Shown here one piece after another: positions 1 through 13,154 of a stretch of 64,000 nt of DNA. The translations under genes were made by a program, and so were the position numbers. Under the pieces are notes generated by a model, which was not told the origin of the DNA, made no database searches, and saw nothing but the letters and a program-made list of their open reading frames with translations. The stretch comes from Rhynochetos jubatus (lineage: Eukaryota > Chordata > Aves > Eurypygiformes > Rhynochetidae): NCBI GenBank assembly GCA_027574665.1, contig CM050652.1:2460589-2524588 (forward strand), given 5' to 3'. Numbering within the stretch: position 1 is the stretch's first letter; each line of letters opens with the position of its first letter.

Positions 1-972
1 ACCGGAATGACAGTTCGGGCTTGATTAAAATTAGCCATAGCTCTTCAGCACAGGACAAACCAGAAGGACTTGGCATAAAACTCACAGCTCAGATACTTCT
101 GAAGCAAAAATAAAGAGGGTGAGGCACAGGACAACGTGGAGGAACGCAGCAGAATGTTGCCAAAGAAAGCCAACGAAAGACATTCTCTGATTAAATCCAG
201 GGTCTTTTAACGAGGCTTATCATCTCAAAAGTCCTTTCCATTGCTCAGTTCATCTATTTTTGATTCATCCGCATGCTCCTACAAAAAAAATAAGCCATTC
301 CACATATTCTCCTTTTAAATCTGCTTTCCAAAAGAGCAAGGGAATTCCCCCAGCTTGGTCCCACCTGCCAGATGTTGCTTCTCCTCTGCTCTCTACCCAA
401 TTCTCCAGCTGGCATGCCACCTAGATGGGATGCAAGAAGCTCCTTACACGATGTCTTCTATCCATTTGAAGGTCTCTCACCTCAGAACACATCTCAACTA
501 GTGCAAATTTTTTAAAAAGGTACAGTTAAAGTGCTAACATAGAAGACAGAAGGTGGGTACCTACGCACACACTGCTTCGCACCCACATTCGCAGCTCCTA
601 GGGACTTCACTGGGCAGCAGCACTTAGCTTTAGGACCCAGAGACTGAAAGAACAAGGCATGAAGACCTATCAGAAGCTCCAAGACAAGCCAGCACTAAAT
701 CTGGAAAAAGGACAGAGCAGTTCTGCCCGAGGTATAGAAAAATAAAATTGCGAATAGGCCAACCTCACTGCTTCAAAATCAGACTACTAACAGTAAACCC
801 TGTTTCAGAAGGGAAACACTGGCTCACCAAAGTTGCCTGAAGGACATTCACAAGAATACTAAAGAAAAATGTAAGGAAAAATATTAAAACACACAATTAC
901 TCAGGCCTGGATTCACTAAAACATGTCCATAAGGTTTAAATTCAGTACAGCCACTCATGTGCTCTCATCATG

Positions 973-1421
973 TGAGTGAGTCCAGAAGAGGCCACAAAGA
1001 TGCTCTGAGGGCTGGAGCCCCTCTGCTATGAAGAAAGGCTGAGAGAGTTGCGACTGTTCAGCCTGGAGAAGAGAAGGCTTCGGGGAGAGCTTATTGCAGC
1101 CTTCCAGTGCCTGAAGGGGTTATAAGGAAGCTGGGGGGGGACTTTTTACAAGGGCACGGACATGGAGTAATGGGTTTAAACTGTAAGTGGGTGGATTTAG
1201 ATCGGATATCAGGAAGAAGTTCTTCCCAGAGAGGGTGGGGAGCACTGGGACAGGTTGCCCAGAGAAGCTGTGGGTGCCCCCTCCCTGGAAGTGTCCAAGG
1301 CCAGGCTGGATGAGGCTGGGAGCAACCTGGTCTAGTGGAGGGTGTCCCTGCCCATGGCAGGGGGGTTGGAACTAGATGATCTTTAAGGTCCCTTCCAACC
1401 CAAACCATTCCATGATTCTAT
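973..1421 (+). mobile_element. CR1 LINE, 5'-truncated 3' end
   Basis: 3' part of CR1: GTCCAGAAGAGGCCACAAAG, the ORF2 C-terminal codons, the GAGGCTGGGAGCAACCTGG block and the ATTCCATGATTCTAT 3' end. The reading frame is broken. Confidence 0.95.
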
Positions 1422-3800
1422 CATAAAGTTCATCTCCAAACACCAACCCCGTTCACAGAGAAGTTCTGTGAACAATGCAGCTACTTATTCACCGGGTAAA
1501 GTGTTGTTAAAACCCAGTGCTAACATCTCAGAACATACAGCATTTACATGGCAGTCAAAAGCCATCTCCCGGATTTCCTTCCCAGCTGTGAATTAGTTGA
1601 AATGGCCCTAACCTTCTGTAGTTACATTACTTATTTCTTTTATAAACAAAATATTCTTTCATTCATGATATAATTTCCTAGATTATCCATTATTAAAATT
1701 CCCCTCTCAAAAATGAATTTACATCTGAATTATCTCATTACTTCTGAACAAGCCAATTATTGCCTCTAGTGAACAAAATAATTAGACTTGTGCTCACTGC
1801 ATTCGAGATCTTCTCACGCAGTCCCAGTGTAATCACAGTCCCAGAACACAGAAGTACATAATGCACAAGATACAAACACATAGAACAAGTAAATGGAGCA
1901 GCTTTTTTCTCCTGAATATTGTTTACCAGATGAATAGGTTAATTTTTTATACATATACACTCAGATACAGAGTGCACAATGTAGCCCAGAAATTTAAACT
2001 CTACTCATCAGTCAAGACTGATAGCAGCAAAGAAATTAATCTGATTTTTTCCCCCACAACGGAGTCAGAAGCTTTCTCTCTCCTTCGACATTTTTCCTCT
2101 GTTATCACAAATACCCTCAAACACTGCCAGAAGATGGGAACTGCTTCCTAGAGGTTGGTGATGGGACTGATTTGCAGTGAACTGAATTTTAAGCTATACT
2201 TACAGTAGAGAACACAATTTGCAACGTTTAAAAGTTCCTTCTAACTAATATCCTGATACATTCTCTTCCCCCGAACAGCCAGCACTGTCAGCAAGCCCTT
2301 AAGTATCTGTTTTCACTACAGTATTCATACAAATGCTTCAGTGCAGGATTGCTATTTCCATGCTTTGCACCACAATGACATACAACTGCAGCTTTCCCTT
2401 GCTAGAATACCCCTTACAAACACAGAACTAGATCTGAAGCTCACAGGAGCTTGTTAAGTGGAGATACTGAACACAGCATCTGCCTGCCCAGGCGGCTGGA
2501 GAAGCTCCAAGCTCTAGCATTCACCCGCTCTGCCCATGCTGAAAGTTGGTCCAAGGTACGAGGGGTAGGGGGCTACTCGTACTTAGGCTGAAGTCCTGAC
2601 ACTTAAGTCAGTCCTCACCCTTCAGCTCAACGTGAAACCAGCATCAGCGGGAAGCAGAATCAGTCCTCCAATGCAATGTTTCACCTGAGCAACCAGCTTT
2701 CGCACTCTGACAACACTCTGGCATTCTTTCTCACATTATTTGCCACATAGATATAAAATATTATTTTAAAATAAGATAATACTCTATGTATTTTGATTTT
2801 TTTTCCAAATGTCATGTTTTCAGGAGTCCTGCATTCTTTGGGTCTTAAAAAAAAATAAAACAGAGGATGCCATGGTAACCTGAACACAAACCAACACAAC
2901 ATGGGTGTCACCTACCTCTTTCCAATTGTTTTTCTACTATTAGCTCTGAAAACCTCTCAATAAGCCCCCGAATGTTGCTGTTTGAAAGTCAGTGGATACC
3001 CCAGCTATGAAATATGATCAGACTATCACACTGATTCCTTTCTTACCTTCCTTCCCCTACACTCCAGCTCTAGCACGCTTCAGAGCTAATACATCACAAA
3101 CCTGTAGGGTTAGAGGCTGATGCTTCATAATATGTGCAAACAGGGTTTCTCAGCTGCTTTCAGGTGTATAAATCACCGATCCCAAGCTCTAGCGGTTCTT
3201 GCAGTAGCCGTTACTAAAAGCAGGCCAGAATGGACATGGGGGGAGCAGAGTCAAACTGGCAATTAGTGACGAACGTATTTACGGTCCCAGTTCATGACAT
3301 ACCTGGGACAGAAAACCCGTGGCACACACACCAGAGCTGTTTCTTTGCACTGAACATCGTCCTTGGAAAAACAACCCCCGAGGTCCCTCCAGTGTTCACT
3401 GCTGTAAGAGTCTACACTTCTGAACACGCCTTTTGGTAAGCTTCAAGCTACGTAAACAGTATCTTTTAAGGCCAATTTGACTAACACTGGACTCCACAAG
3501 TCCTTTTTGACAAAGGAGCTGAAGTCACATCTTTGTACCTGTCACAGCCATTGACTTGAGAATAAATGGAAGCAGGAACTTGAAAAGCAAAGCAGATGGA
3601 GAAGAACATGACTGGAAGCTCAGCGTCTAAGAACTGTTATACCCTGCGACCCACAGCCACGTTATGAAGAGGTGAGCAAGGTGAACCAAAAGACAAATAT
3701 TCAAAGGTGGATGGAACAAGATTTTACCAATGGACAGGTTGATATTCTTTTGAATTTACTGTGATACAAAACTTAGCAGACCTTGTGCACTTCCTTTTCC

Positions 3801-3827
3801 TTTTTTTTTTTTTTTTTTTAAAAAAAA
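3801..3827. repeat. T19-A8 homopolymer junction
   Basis: A run of 19 T followed directly by 8 A; the lengths may vary between alleles or be misassembled. Confidence 0.9.
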
Positions 3828-4106
3828 GGGGTGTGGGAGGCTGGGAGGCAACTTACAGGTAATAAAGAACTGAAGGCAAAATGACAGGTATGTAGTTGTT
3901 TTCTAGATCTGCAAAAACAAAGCTTACCCTGCTGCAATACCAACAGCGTCATGAAAATGAGCTCAAAGCAGAGAACTTCCACAGGCTGCAAAACTCATCT
4001 GGAAACAGTCGAAATGAGGCCGTGCTGAGGTCTGTATTATCAGTACTTGATGACTACCAGTTCCTTCATTTAAGCAATATTAGCACTGCTAGAATGGTCA
4101 CATTAT

Positions 4107-4165
4107 CTGTGCTCACCCATTTTTCCATCTGTAGAGCAGGGATAACGTCACCTTGGCTTTGCAAA
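4107..4165 (+). repeat. MIR-like SINE fragment
   Basis: CTGTGCTCACCCATTTTTCC, then ATCTGTAGAGCAGGGATAACG follows the MIR core pattern (CTGTGCCTCAGTTTCC, then ATCTGTAAAATGGGGATAA). It is short and diverged. Confidence 0.4.
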
Positions 4166-6036
4166 TCTTTGTGGTGCACTTTACTGAAAATTATCACCTA
4201 ATTCATAGGACAGATAATTGAATATCGAGAGCAAAAGTGAAGATGACTGTGAGAAGCTCTAGTTTATCTGAACTGGGCTTAGCACGTGGGTTACCAGAAT
4301 GAGGTAACTGCTAAAGGGACAAGAACAGAAGTGGTAGAGAAATACATGACAGGACTTGCCACAAAAACGCATGTCCAGCACCCATCTGAATACTAGGAGA
4401 GAAATATAACACATCTCCTGTCTGACGGAGCATCCTTGTCCCAGATGAGGACACAAGGAACCAACTTTCATGCTCAGTTCCCTTGTAAGTGGCCCTGAAG
4501 GAGTAAGATGAGGGATGCTGGAGGAGCCAGGCTCACAATTTCAGTAATGATCTGCACAGCCTCTCTCCCAGCTGTCAGAATGCACACACAGCTTTAACCT
4601 CAAGAATTTCTGAAGCAAAACCACTCATTTTTTATCTTTTGTATATAAGTTAACAAGCAGAGAAAATCAAATACCTCACATCTGCTTCTGGGGCCTCCTG
4701 GATACTTCAATGATTCCCTGCATTAGCTACAGCAGGAATTTCTCCTGCCACTAAGCATTAACAGCAGAGTAGACAACATATTGGAGTATAATAAAAACAA
4801 TGCAGCCCTCATTTATCAGCTGGATGAGAAGCTGTCAAGGCAATCAGCTGAGTAAGATGACCCATCAGGAAGGTCTGAGAAACAGAAGATGAAGAGGTTT
4901 GGGGTTTTTGTCCTTCAGTTAGAAATGATTCACTGCTCAGGCTACTGCACAGATGATTATAAGTGAAGTGGAAGGAAAGCTTCACCTCCCCTTCCTTTCC
5001 CGTCTCCCCAGCACTATTTATGCAGAGTGTTTGACAGGACTTCATGGTCTTGCTCCTCTGCCGGGCGAGGTTTGAACTTCTCTCGCTCACTGCTGCAGTA
5101 GCCCTGCCCTGCTCCATACGATCCAAGCTACACTGCACATGCAAGCTAACGTATTATGCTTCTCCATATATATTTTAATTGATGAGCTATTTCAAATGGA
5201 AGATGAAAAGCGAAGTCCCCTTACTTTTCGGAAGGGCGATACAGTAACACTGACAGTACCAGATGGCTGTCTCCTGAGAAAGCCAGACAAAGCAAATGCA
5301 TCCATAAATGTCCAGAATGTCAGATGCAGGCATCAAACAGAAGCACTCCGAGCAAACACACGGCTATTGCTTCTCAGGAACCAGGAACATTTGCTAGTCC
5401 TGTCAAAGAACAATTTTTTTCTTTTTCCCTCTCCAATACTCTGAAATTTCCAGGCAGAGCAGAAAACACTGAGGTGTTTTGGTCTCACCAGGGAAATAAT
5501 TTTCCACAGCTGATTTGATCTGTGAAAACATTAACCCAACAGCAGCTGCTGTGCTCAAAAAGCAAAGGACTCCTCTGAAATAGCACAGCACCAATCGTCT
5601 TGCAGGCAAGTCCTCTTAGAAAGCCTACAAAACCCAAATCACTGTTAATTCCGTGCGTGGAGAAAAGCAAAGATCATGGTCAACCAGTGACTCAAAGCGT
5701 CAGTTCTGGGGTATCTACTGGGAGAAGAAAAGAGCATGGTTGAAACACATCGAGTTTCCTCCCCAGCACCTACACGGATTAGGTTATTTCAAAGGCTTTG
5801 GTTAAGGTGTTCCTGACAGAACACAGCACTAGCTGAAATAATTACAGGCCGAGGCTGGAGCCTGCATCACTGCTTTCTAAACCATATTTGCCCTGCGGTT
5901 TACTTTGGCATGAATATATGTATTTTTCTGGTACGTTTTCCTGAATAATCCCTAACAGCAATATCAGATCAGTTTAGTTCAAAACCACCTCATTGGAAGA
6001 AAACTGGTTCTGCCTGTGTCTAAGGTAATTTCTTTG

Positions 6037-6170
6037 AGAATCATAGAATCCTAGAATGTCTTGGGTTGGAAGGGACCTTATAGATCATCTAGGTCCAAGC
6101 CCCCTGCCGTGGGCTGGGACACCTTCCACTAGACCAGGTTGCTCCAAGCTTCATCTAGCCTGACCTTGAA
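6037..6170 (-). mobile_element. CR1 LINE, short 3' tail
   Basis: About 134 bp of the CR1 3' end in antisense, from AGAATCATAGAATCC through GGGTTGGAAGGGACC to the Gly/Leu-rich end of ORF2. Diverged from the young copies. Confidence 0.93.
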
Positions 6171-6478
6171 GAAGAGCAGAACAGACCCCAGAAGATGTGA
6201 GAGGCTTCACAGCACTTGTGCTTAACGACCAACCAGCTCAGCAGACAGCCTGATTCCACACCAACCCAGCCACAGCAGCCCCCTCTCCTCCTCCCTCACC
6301 CTAGAACACCCATTTCTTTTTTTAATTCACTTCTCTCCTGGCAAAAACTTAAGTAAATGCATATTTATGTATTTTATATAAAACTTGTTAATTAAGAGCC
6401 ATGACATCTTCAGCTGAATTTCAAAGGAAAGCAAGGTTGTGTTTGTTGGGGCACCCCAGTCTCCTAACCCCTGCAGTA

Positions 6479-6494
6479 CCCCCCCCCCCCCCCC
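6479..6494. repeat. Poly(C) tract, 16 bases
   Basis: Uninterrupted run of 16 C on the plus strand in otherwise AT-rich intron sequence. Confidence 0.95.
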
Positions 6495-8502
6495 AGTCCC
6501 CAATGAATTTTGGGCCCTCAAAAAACGCAGCAGAGATGGAGAGGCCTCTCCAGGATATGAAGTTGCTAGAAGTTTCATGAAAGACTGGAAGATGGAGGCA
6601 AGAGACCTCAGATGAACATCCCAGCTAAAGGAAAAACGCAACTCATGTCCTTCTTCCCAAGAGGGAAGGTGGGGTATTTCTATTGATTTGCTAAAGACAG
6701 AATTACAGAGCTTTGCTCTAAGCCAGTGCTGAGCAGCTGTTGGTGACAAGCAGTAGATTTATCAGTTAAAGCCTCACACAACCCCCAGTTAACTCAAAAC
6801 GTCATAGTTGTATCCTGTATATTCCTTAAGAAGATGCCCCTCCTCAGTATCCTAGGAGAGTACGCTCTATTTACCTCTACAGTCCTCAGTCCTGATGCAC
6901 CTGAGTTGGCACATGTGCGTTACAAAGTCAGGTGAAAATTATTTAACTCTTCACTTTTGCTTTAGCACTGGGTGAATACTCAGTGAAATTCAGACTGCAC
7001 CTGTATTTCTTACAAGATCAGGTGCCACAACTGGAGGAAAGCTATTTTCCCCTCATTTCTACAGCAACTCAGGCCTCAGCCTGAACACAAACATCACAGC
7101 ATAAGAGGTGTTTTGTGACATTTCCAATACTCTGAGGAAAAATGGAATTATTTTAAAGTAAAATAGGTCAGCTGAGTGACTTCGAAAGTCAGGTTCCACT
7201 TTCAAAAAAAGGACAAAAAGCCAAAAACACATCCATACTTACAGGACTCATTCACTTTCTCCAAGCAATGATTTTCAAAGCCTTGGAAAGAAGTTCTCAA
7301 CCAGGGACCGGCTGATCAAAAAACTAAGGAAAAAAAAAAGGTGACAGAAAATATCTCTGTGACAGACTAACTATTAAAGGGAAGTTGCATTTTGTCCTAA
7401 TGCACGATGTTCTTTGAAGACACTTTCCTTTGCTCGCAATGTGCTATCTGCTGTGTCCATCCATCTGTTCTGCTGATGAACCTCAAGAGACCAACCTTCC
7501 TGGCTGCTCTCCCAAAGACAGCAACAGTGCAAGTCACCCAGCCAAGGAGCTAACGGGGACTAAGTGGTGATAATGGGAGCACATGGCTCCAGACCTGTTT
7601 CTTGTTGGCATCAGGTGAATCAGACACACAAAGCACTAAACAAACATCAGAGAAGCTGCATCCCATCCCCCTACCCCCAAAGCCACAACCCATATTCTAG
7701 CAGGTTTGTTAAAGACAATTTTCCACCTGCCATCAGAGTAAGGAAAAGCACAACTCCACATCCAAATAAACACTACTATTTGGTATTTTTAATCCTTGAC
7801 ACCCAGCAGTTTGTCTTGTTATTAAAACAGGTATTTACACTCTTCTCAAAGGACCGTCTTTGCAGACAGTCATTAAAGAGGTCTAGCCTGCACAGCACCG
7901 CAACTGTGTTACAACAGTGATTCCAATCTGCTTATTTAACCTGCATTAAGGGAAGTAGAAAGCTGTCTAGAGTTACTGTTTTCTGCCTGTATCCTGTGCT
8001 CATTATGTTTTCATTTGTTCACACTACCATTTGAATTTACAAAGATTATAGGTCACTTAAGTTTCAACCATGGCCCAAGTTTCCTTAGAAGTTACCTATC
8101 ACTCTTGAACCAGTCTTCAACCAGTGGCCTAAAAACAACAGACTTAAATCCACTTTCCCTATTTTTGTTCATACCACGAGCTATTGCATAATAAAAGGAA
8201 CAGCACTAAGAAATTAATAAAATATCTGTATCGATATTCAGAAATGAAGAAATTACAAGCAGCATCTGCAAGCGCCATTTCTTTACATTATGAACAGCAG
8301 AAACCATCCAGACAATGCTCTTAAGAATATTCAGAACTGCATCTTGCTACGGAGACAAGTGAGGAAGTAAACCAAACCAGAATCTATGATGTGCAGTAAT
8401 TTCAAAACAATTAAAATGAATAGGCAGCTTAATAGCAGGTGAACATTAAGGATACTTAAAGTTGGAGATAACAGAAGTGTGTTTTAAACACAGAATCAGA
8501 GT

Positions 8503-9006
8503 CACAGAATCATAAAAATTTTAGGGTTGGAGGGGACCTTAAAGATCATCCAGTTCCAACCTCCCTGCCATGGGCAGGGACACCTTCCACTAGACCAGGT
8601 TGCTCCAAGCCTCATCCAGCCTGGCCTTGGACACTTCCAGGGATGGGGCACCCACAGCTTCTCTGGGAACCTGTCCCAGTGCCTCCCCACCCTCCGTGGG
8701 AAGAATTTCTGCCTGATGTCCAATCTCAATCTCCTTTCTTTCAGCTTAAACCCATTACCCCTTGTCCTGTCACTACAGCCCCTTGTAAAAAGTCCTCCTG
8801 ACCCAGCCTCCTTGTAGGCCCCTTCAGGTACTGGAAGGTGCTGTAAAGTCCCCCAAAGCCTTCTCTGCTCCAGGCTGAACAAGCCCAACTCTCTCAGCCT
8901 TTCTTCATAGCAGAGGGGCATCTCCGTGGCCTCCTCTGGACTCGTTCCAACTGGTTGATATCCTTCTTATGCTGAGGGCTCCACAGGTGGATGCAGTACT
9001 CCAGAA
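8503..9006 (-). mobile_element. CR1 LINE, 5'-truncated 3' end
   Basis: About 500 bp antisense CR1 from the 3' tail (CAGAATCATAAAAATTTTAG) to the segment meaning GTACTGCATCCACCTGTGG. On the minus strand the ORF2 C-terminus is still largely readable (peptide blocks [15 protein letters not shown] and GNGFKLKERRLRLDIRQKFF), with a frameshift near its end. Confidence 0.95.
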
Positions 9007-10642
9007 ATGAACTGCTTTTCAGTCCTGTCAACTTCCCAAATAAGCTAAGGAGAGCAGATGATGGGAAGATGACATCTCATTTGCCCAAACCTCCAGGGAA
9101 ACTGGCTGTTTTCTGACATGCTGTCTCTCCACGTAATATGAATGAAAAACATTTTCAATATCAAGGTCTACCCTGAGAAGTACTTCTGCAAAGTTGGCCA
9201 AGCTCTAGCATTCCTGTTCTTTGGTAAACTCTGATTCCTACTGATGTTGCCTACAAACACTGACGTACCGTCACTGGTTTTGTCACTTAGCCATGCTGAG
9301 CCAGTTCAGCTAAGGGAAGATGAGACTATTTATTCCTTCTGAACACCAACACAAGCCCCTATTAACTCCCAATCTGTTTTACCTGGGCAGATCTGCCAAA
9401 AGCCATGGAGCTGTGCAGGTAGCACTGACAGCGTAAGCAGAAAGCAATGGGCTTCCAGGGGTTTGGTTAACAGGATTGTTCCCACAATCAGGCATGACAA
9501 ATGTTAAAAATTTCTGCTTTAACTCACATGCCATCCTAACAAAAAAATCTTTCATTGCTTCAGTATCAATGGTAGAGCTCAATAAACTACACCAGCATCT
9601 AATTGAAGGTTCAAGCAGGATCAACCCAGCCTCGTTCTTTTACTCACAGTCACATCCCAGGATGCAGTGAAGGTTAACCAGTTGGTACTAACCGAGGAGG
9701 GCATGTAGGGAGGGCTAATACCTAGGAGGCAAGACAGAAATCTCTCTGCTGACTTCATCTTATGCTGATACATGGAGTCCTGCAAACTTTGCTGGTTACC
9801 AAAACAGAAAAAGGAAAATAAAAGCTTAGTAACAAATGTAATATGCAAAACCACACTGGAAAGCAGTTTGAAGATCAAGCACAGCAATTTTCTCAAGGTA
9901 AATCTTGCAGATGATATCCCCGCTATGCTCTTCATGGGGACATCAACAACCGGGCACTAAGTGCACCATATATGGCTATTTTCCAATCTAAAAAATTCAA
10001 TTTTTTCTAAGAAGAAAGAGGGGAAAAGAGTGAAGCTAAAACACTTCCATCCCTTGGTTTTCTGCATAAGCACGATCAGAAAGCATTAAGTGGGTTAAAC
10101 ACATTAGATAACTGTAATAATCTGCACTCAGAGTGCAGAGTAATGGAGTCTTGCATCAAGGCCTAGAATTAACCTGCTTAATTTCACTGATATTACATCC
10201 ACCACATCCATCTCCTCATTCTGCTTCGTAACTGCGTCATTAACTTCCTATATAGACAAGCCAACCTATCACTCCAGCTTGCCACTTCTTCATCAAAATG
10301 TATTATAATTTGCTTATCCACTGCCATTTGCATCAACTTCCTATTAAGATGGAGAGAAAGGAGGTTTCAATCTTCTTTCCCCATATTTAATTCAATTGTA
10401 TGGCATTACTTAGTTTTAATGACTCTTCCTGGTGCATAAGACATGGTTTATGCTTGTTTTAGACTAATGCAGAAGTTCCAGCAGCCAGTAAGGAAAAAGA
10501 GACTGAAAAAAAAGAAAAAACAAAGCTTTTTCTGTACTGTGAATAAGGTACCTACAAACAACTGATTTCCTGCAATCTGAGAAATAACTGGAAGGTGCAC
10601 CCTCCAACACCTAAAACCAACAGCCCTTTGCTCATAATATTT

Positions 10643-10863
10643 CACAGATTCACAGAGGGGTAGGGGTTGGAAGGGACTTCTACAGACCATCTAGTCAAAC
10701 CGCCCTGCCATGGGCCCGGACACCTTCCACTAGACCAGGTTGCTCCAAGCCTCATCCAATAAGCTCTCCCCAAAGCCTTCTCTTCTCCAGGCTGAACAAG
10801 CCCAATTCTCTCAGCCTTTCTTCACAGCAGAGGGGCTCCAGCCCTCCGAGCATCTTCGTGGCC
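10643..10863 (-). mobile_element. CR1 LINE with internal deletion
   Basis: Antisense CR1 whose 3' tail (10643-10757) is joined directly to the AAGCTCTCCCCAAAGCC segment (from about 10760), leaving out about 300 bp that is present in the copies at 8503 and 39636. Confidence 0.92.
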
Positions 10864-11420
10864 GTTGAATTCATTCATACGCTCCTTCTGTGACTTAATA
10901 ATATGTGATTTCCTGGATGTATGAAATTTAAAGTTAACAGTCACCATCAAAAAGCCCCAGTACAATCAACTGTGGGTTTCACCCAAAGCTGATTCTGCGC
11001 AGCCCAGCGAGATCATCAGCTTTGTGTTACTAAACCAACTCGCAAAGTGAGGCTGCTACTGATTTCTAGTAATTAAAAGGCAGTAAGCCAAGTGCCTCCT
11101 GGATAAAATAGAGTAACTAAGATATCTTTTACGGTGATAGGGATTGGGATGTTGTTATAGTCTACAATCAGGGAATGCAAAAACCTGAAAGAAATTGTCA
11201 ACTAAAACCTCCAGCTTCTCTTTTCTTTAGTCCTCCGTTAGAGGATCCACAGTGCTCTCAGAATACCTCTAGCTAACATACATATTTAACAAAGCAAGGT
11301 GTGTAATTAAGGTTTTTCCAGCTTTGCACTGTACTTCCCAACTTAGAAGAAGATGGAGAACCACATCTGCACCAGGGTAACCCACAATTTCTAAAATTAC
11401 ATCAAGATTATTGGGGCTTT

Positions 11421-11508
11421 TGAGCAACCTGGTCTAGTGGAAGGTGTCCCTGCCCATGGGTTGGAATCAGATGATCTTTAAGGTCCTTTCCAACCCAAAC
11501 CATTCCAC
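11421..11508 (+). mobile_element. CR1 LINE, 88-bp 3' tail
   Basis: Only GAGCAACCTGGTCTAGTGG through AACCCAAACCATTCCACG, the last CR1 segment. A short deletion removes the usual GGCAGGGGG run. Confidence 0.92.
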
Positions 11509-12069
11509 GTTTCCACACGAGCCTGAGAGTCAACTGACTCCATGCAGCAGTCTGACAGCAACTTCTTGCTGGTTTTTTTTTTTTCTTTTTACATGTGCCA
11601 GTTAATTCAGTCTCCCTGTGAAATACAAAGTGAACAGCAGTTCTCTTACCATTTCCTAGGCTTTTCAGGACCACGTAAAAGCAGTGTTTTCTGCCCTATT
11701 CTAAGTATGTAATTATAAAGCTTTGTCATTAATGCAGGCAGATCATTATTATATCAAAAAAGGGCCCAAAGTAGATACATTTGTGTAGACGGATGATGAG
11801 AGCAGCACATGTCTTGAAGGTACTTCAAGGAGAGCATCGTTTAGTCGAGCTACATAAGAGAAAAAATAGACTTACGGGATTAATAACAAGTAAATAAGGT
11901 CATACTAGAAGAGCAGGTTAGCAACCACGCCCATGTGGCAGATATTTATGAGAGTCTGGTCTAAAGAACGGCAACGTGGAAACCGGACGTAAAGGAATAG
12001 TTCTTACACAAGTGCCAAGACCAGTAACTGCAATGGAAGACAGAGTATTAAAGAGAAGGAGAGAAAGAG

Positions 12070-12434
12070 AGAGAAGGCTTCAGGGAGACCTTATTGCAGC
12101 CTTCCAGTACCTGAAGGGGGCCTACAGGGAAGCTGGGGGGGGCGAGTTTTTACAAGGGCCTGTAGCAACAGGACAAGAGGTAACGGGTTTAAACTGAAAG
12201 CAGGGAGATTTAGATTAGATATCAGGAAGAAATTCTTCCTGGAGAGGGTGGGGAGCACTGGGACAGGTTCCCAGAGAAACTGGGGATGCCCCATCCCTGG
12301 GAGTGTCCAAGGCCAGGCTGGACGAGGCTTGGAGCAACCTGGTCTAGTGAAGGGTGTCCCTGCCTATGGCAGGGGGGTTGGAACTGGATGATCTTTAAGG
12401 TCCCTTCCAACCCAAACCATTCTGTGATTCTATG
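12070..12434 (+). mobile_element. CR1 LINE, 5'-truncated 3' end
   Basis: CR1 from GAGAAGGCTTCAGGGAGACC to CATTCTGTGATTCTATGA. The ORF2 C-terminus is frameshifted. Confidence 0.95.
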
Positions 12435-12929
12435 AAACCAGAAAAACATCCTATTCAAACTGACTTTCGTTATCACTTCTGCCTGAGGAGAAGGTGTATA
12501 AACTCTGTAACATAGTGAAACAAGAGGTATCAGTACTGGTACCTTGGGAATGATGGCGAAGGCCGTACCCACCACACTCCACAACTGCTTCCATCTCCTT
12601 CAGCAGTCCAGGCAGGACTCTGTCCATATATTACAAAGTCCTTCCCTTTAATGCTTTGCTGCATACACAGACCAAATGCTATCTAGGACAGCATATACGA
12701 TTTTAAACAGTCAATCACCAACTGTTCTATGACCACGTGTATTAGCAGACATTACCTATTCCACAACGAGTTTTAGATGTTCTGACTACTACAAATCATT
12801 AACAGAACACCAGGTTTTCTGTGCAAGGACTCTAGTTCTCCAAAGGAGTAAAACAAGTGGTAGAGAAGGACACAATTCAGAGATCTGGTGATCCTCCATC
12901 TACTTTTTGTAGCAACTTTTGACTGGGAA

Positions 12930-13154
12930 TAGGGCATCTATTAGGTATCAGTTCTTCCCACAGAGGGTAGGGAGGCACTGGGACAGGTTGCCCAGAGAAG
13001 CTGTGGATGCCCCATCCCTGAAGTATCCAAGGCCAGGCTGGATGAGGCTTGGAGCAACTTGGTCTAGTGGAAGGTGTCCCTACCCATGGCAGGGGGGTTG
13101 GAACTAGATGATTTTTGAGGTCCCTTCCAAGCCTAACCATTCTGTGATACTATG
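12930..13154 (+). mobile_element. CR1 LINE, 5'-truncated 3' end
   Basis: CR1 from the CATCTATTAGGTATCAGTTC segment (normally ATATCAGGAAGAAG) to CATTCTGTGATACTATGA. Confidence 0.94.

Noticed and set aside
7236..7322. Minus-strand pseudo-exon with a strong polypyrimidine acceptor and a GTAAGTATG donor.
   Set aside because: All three frames contain stops and there is no EXOC4 similarity.
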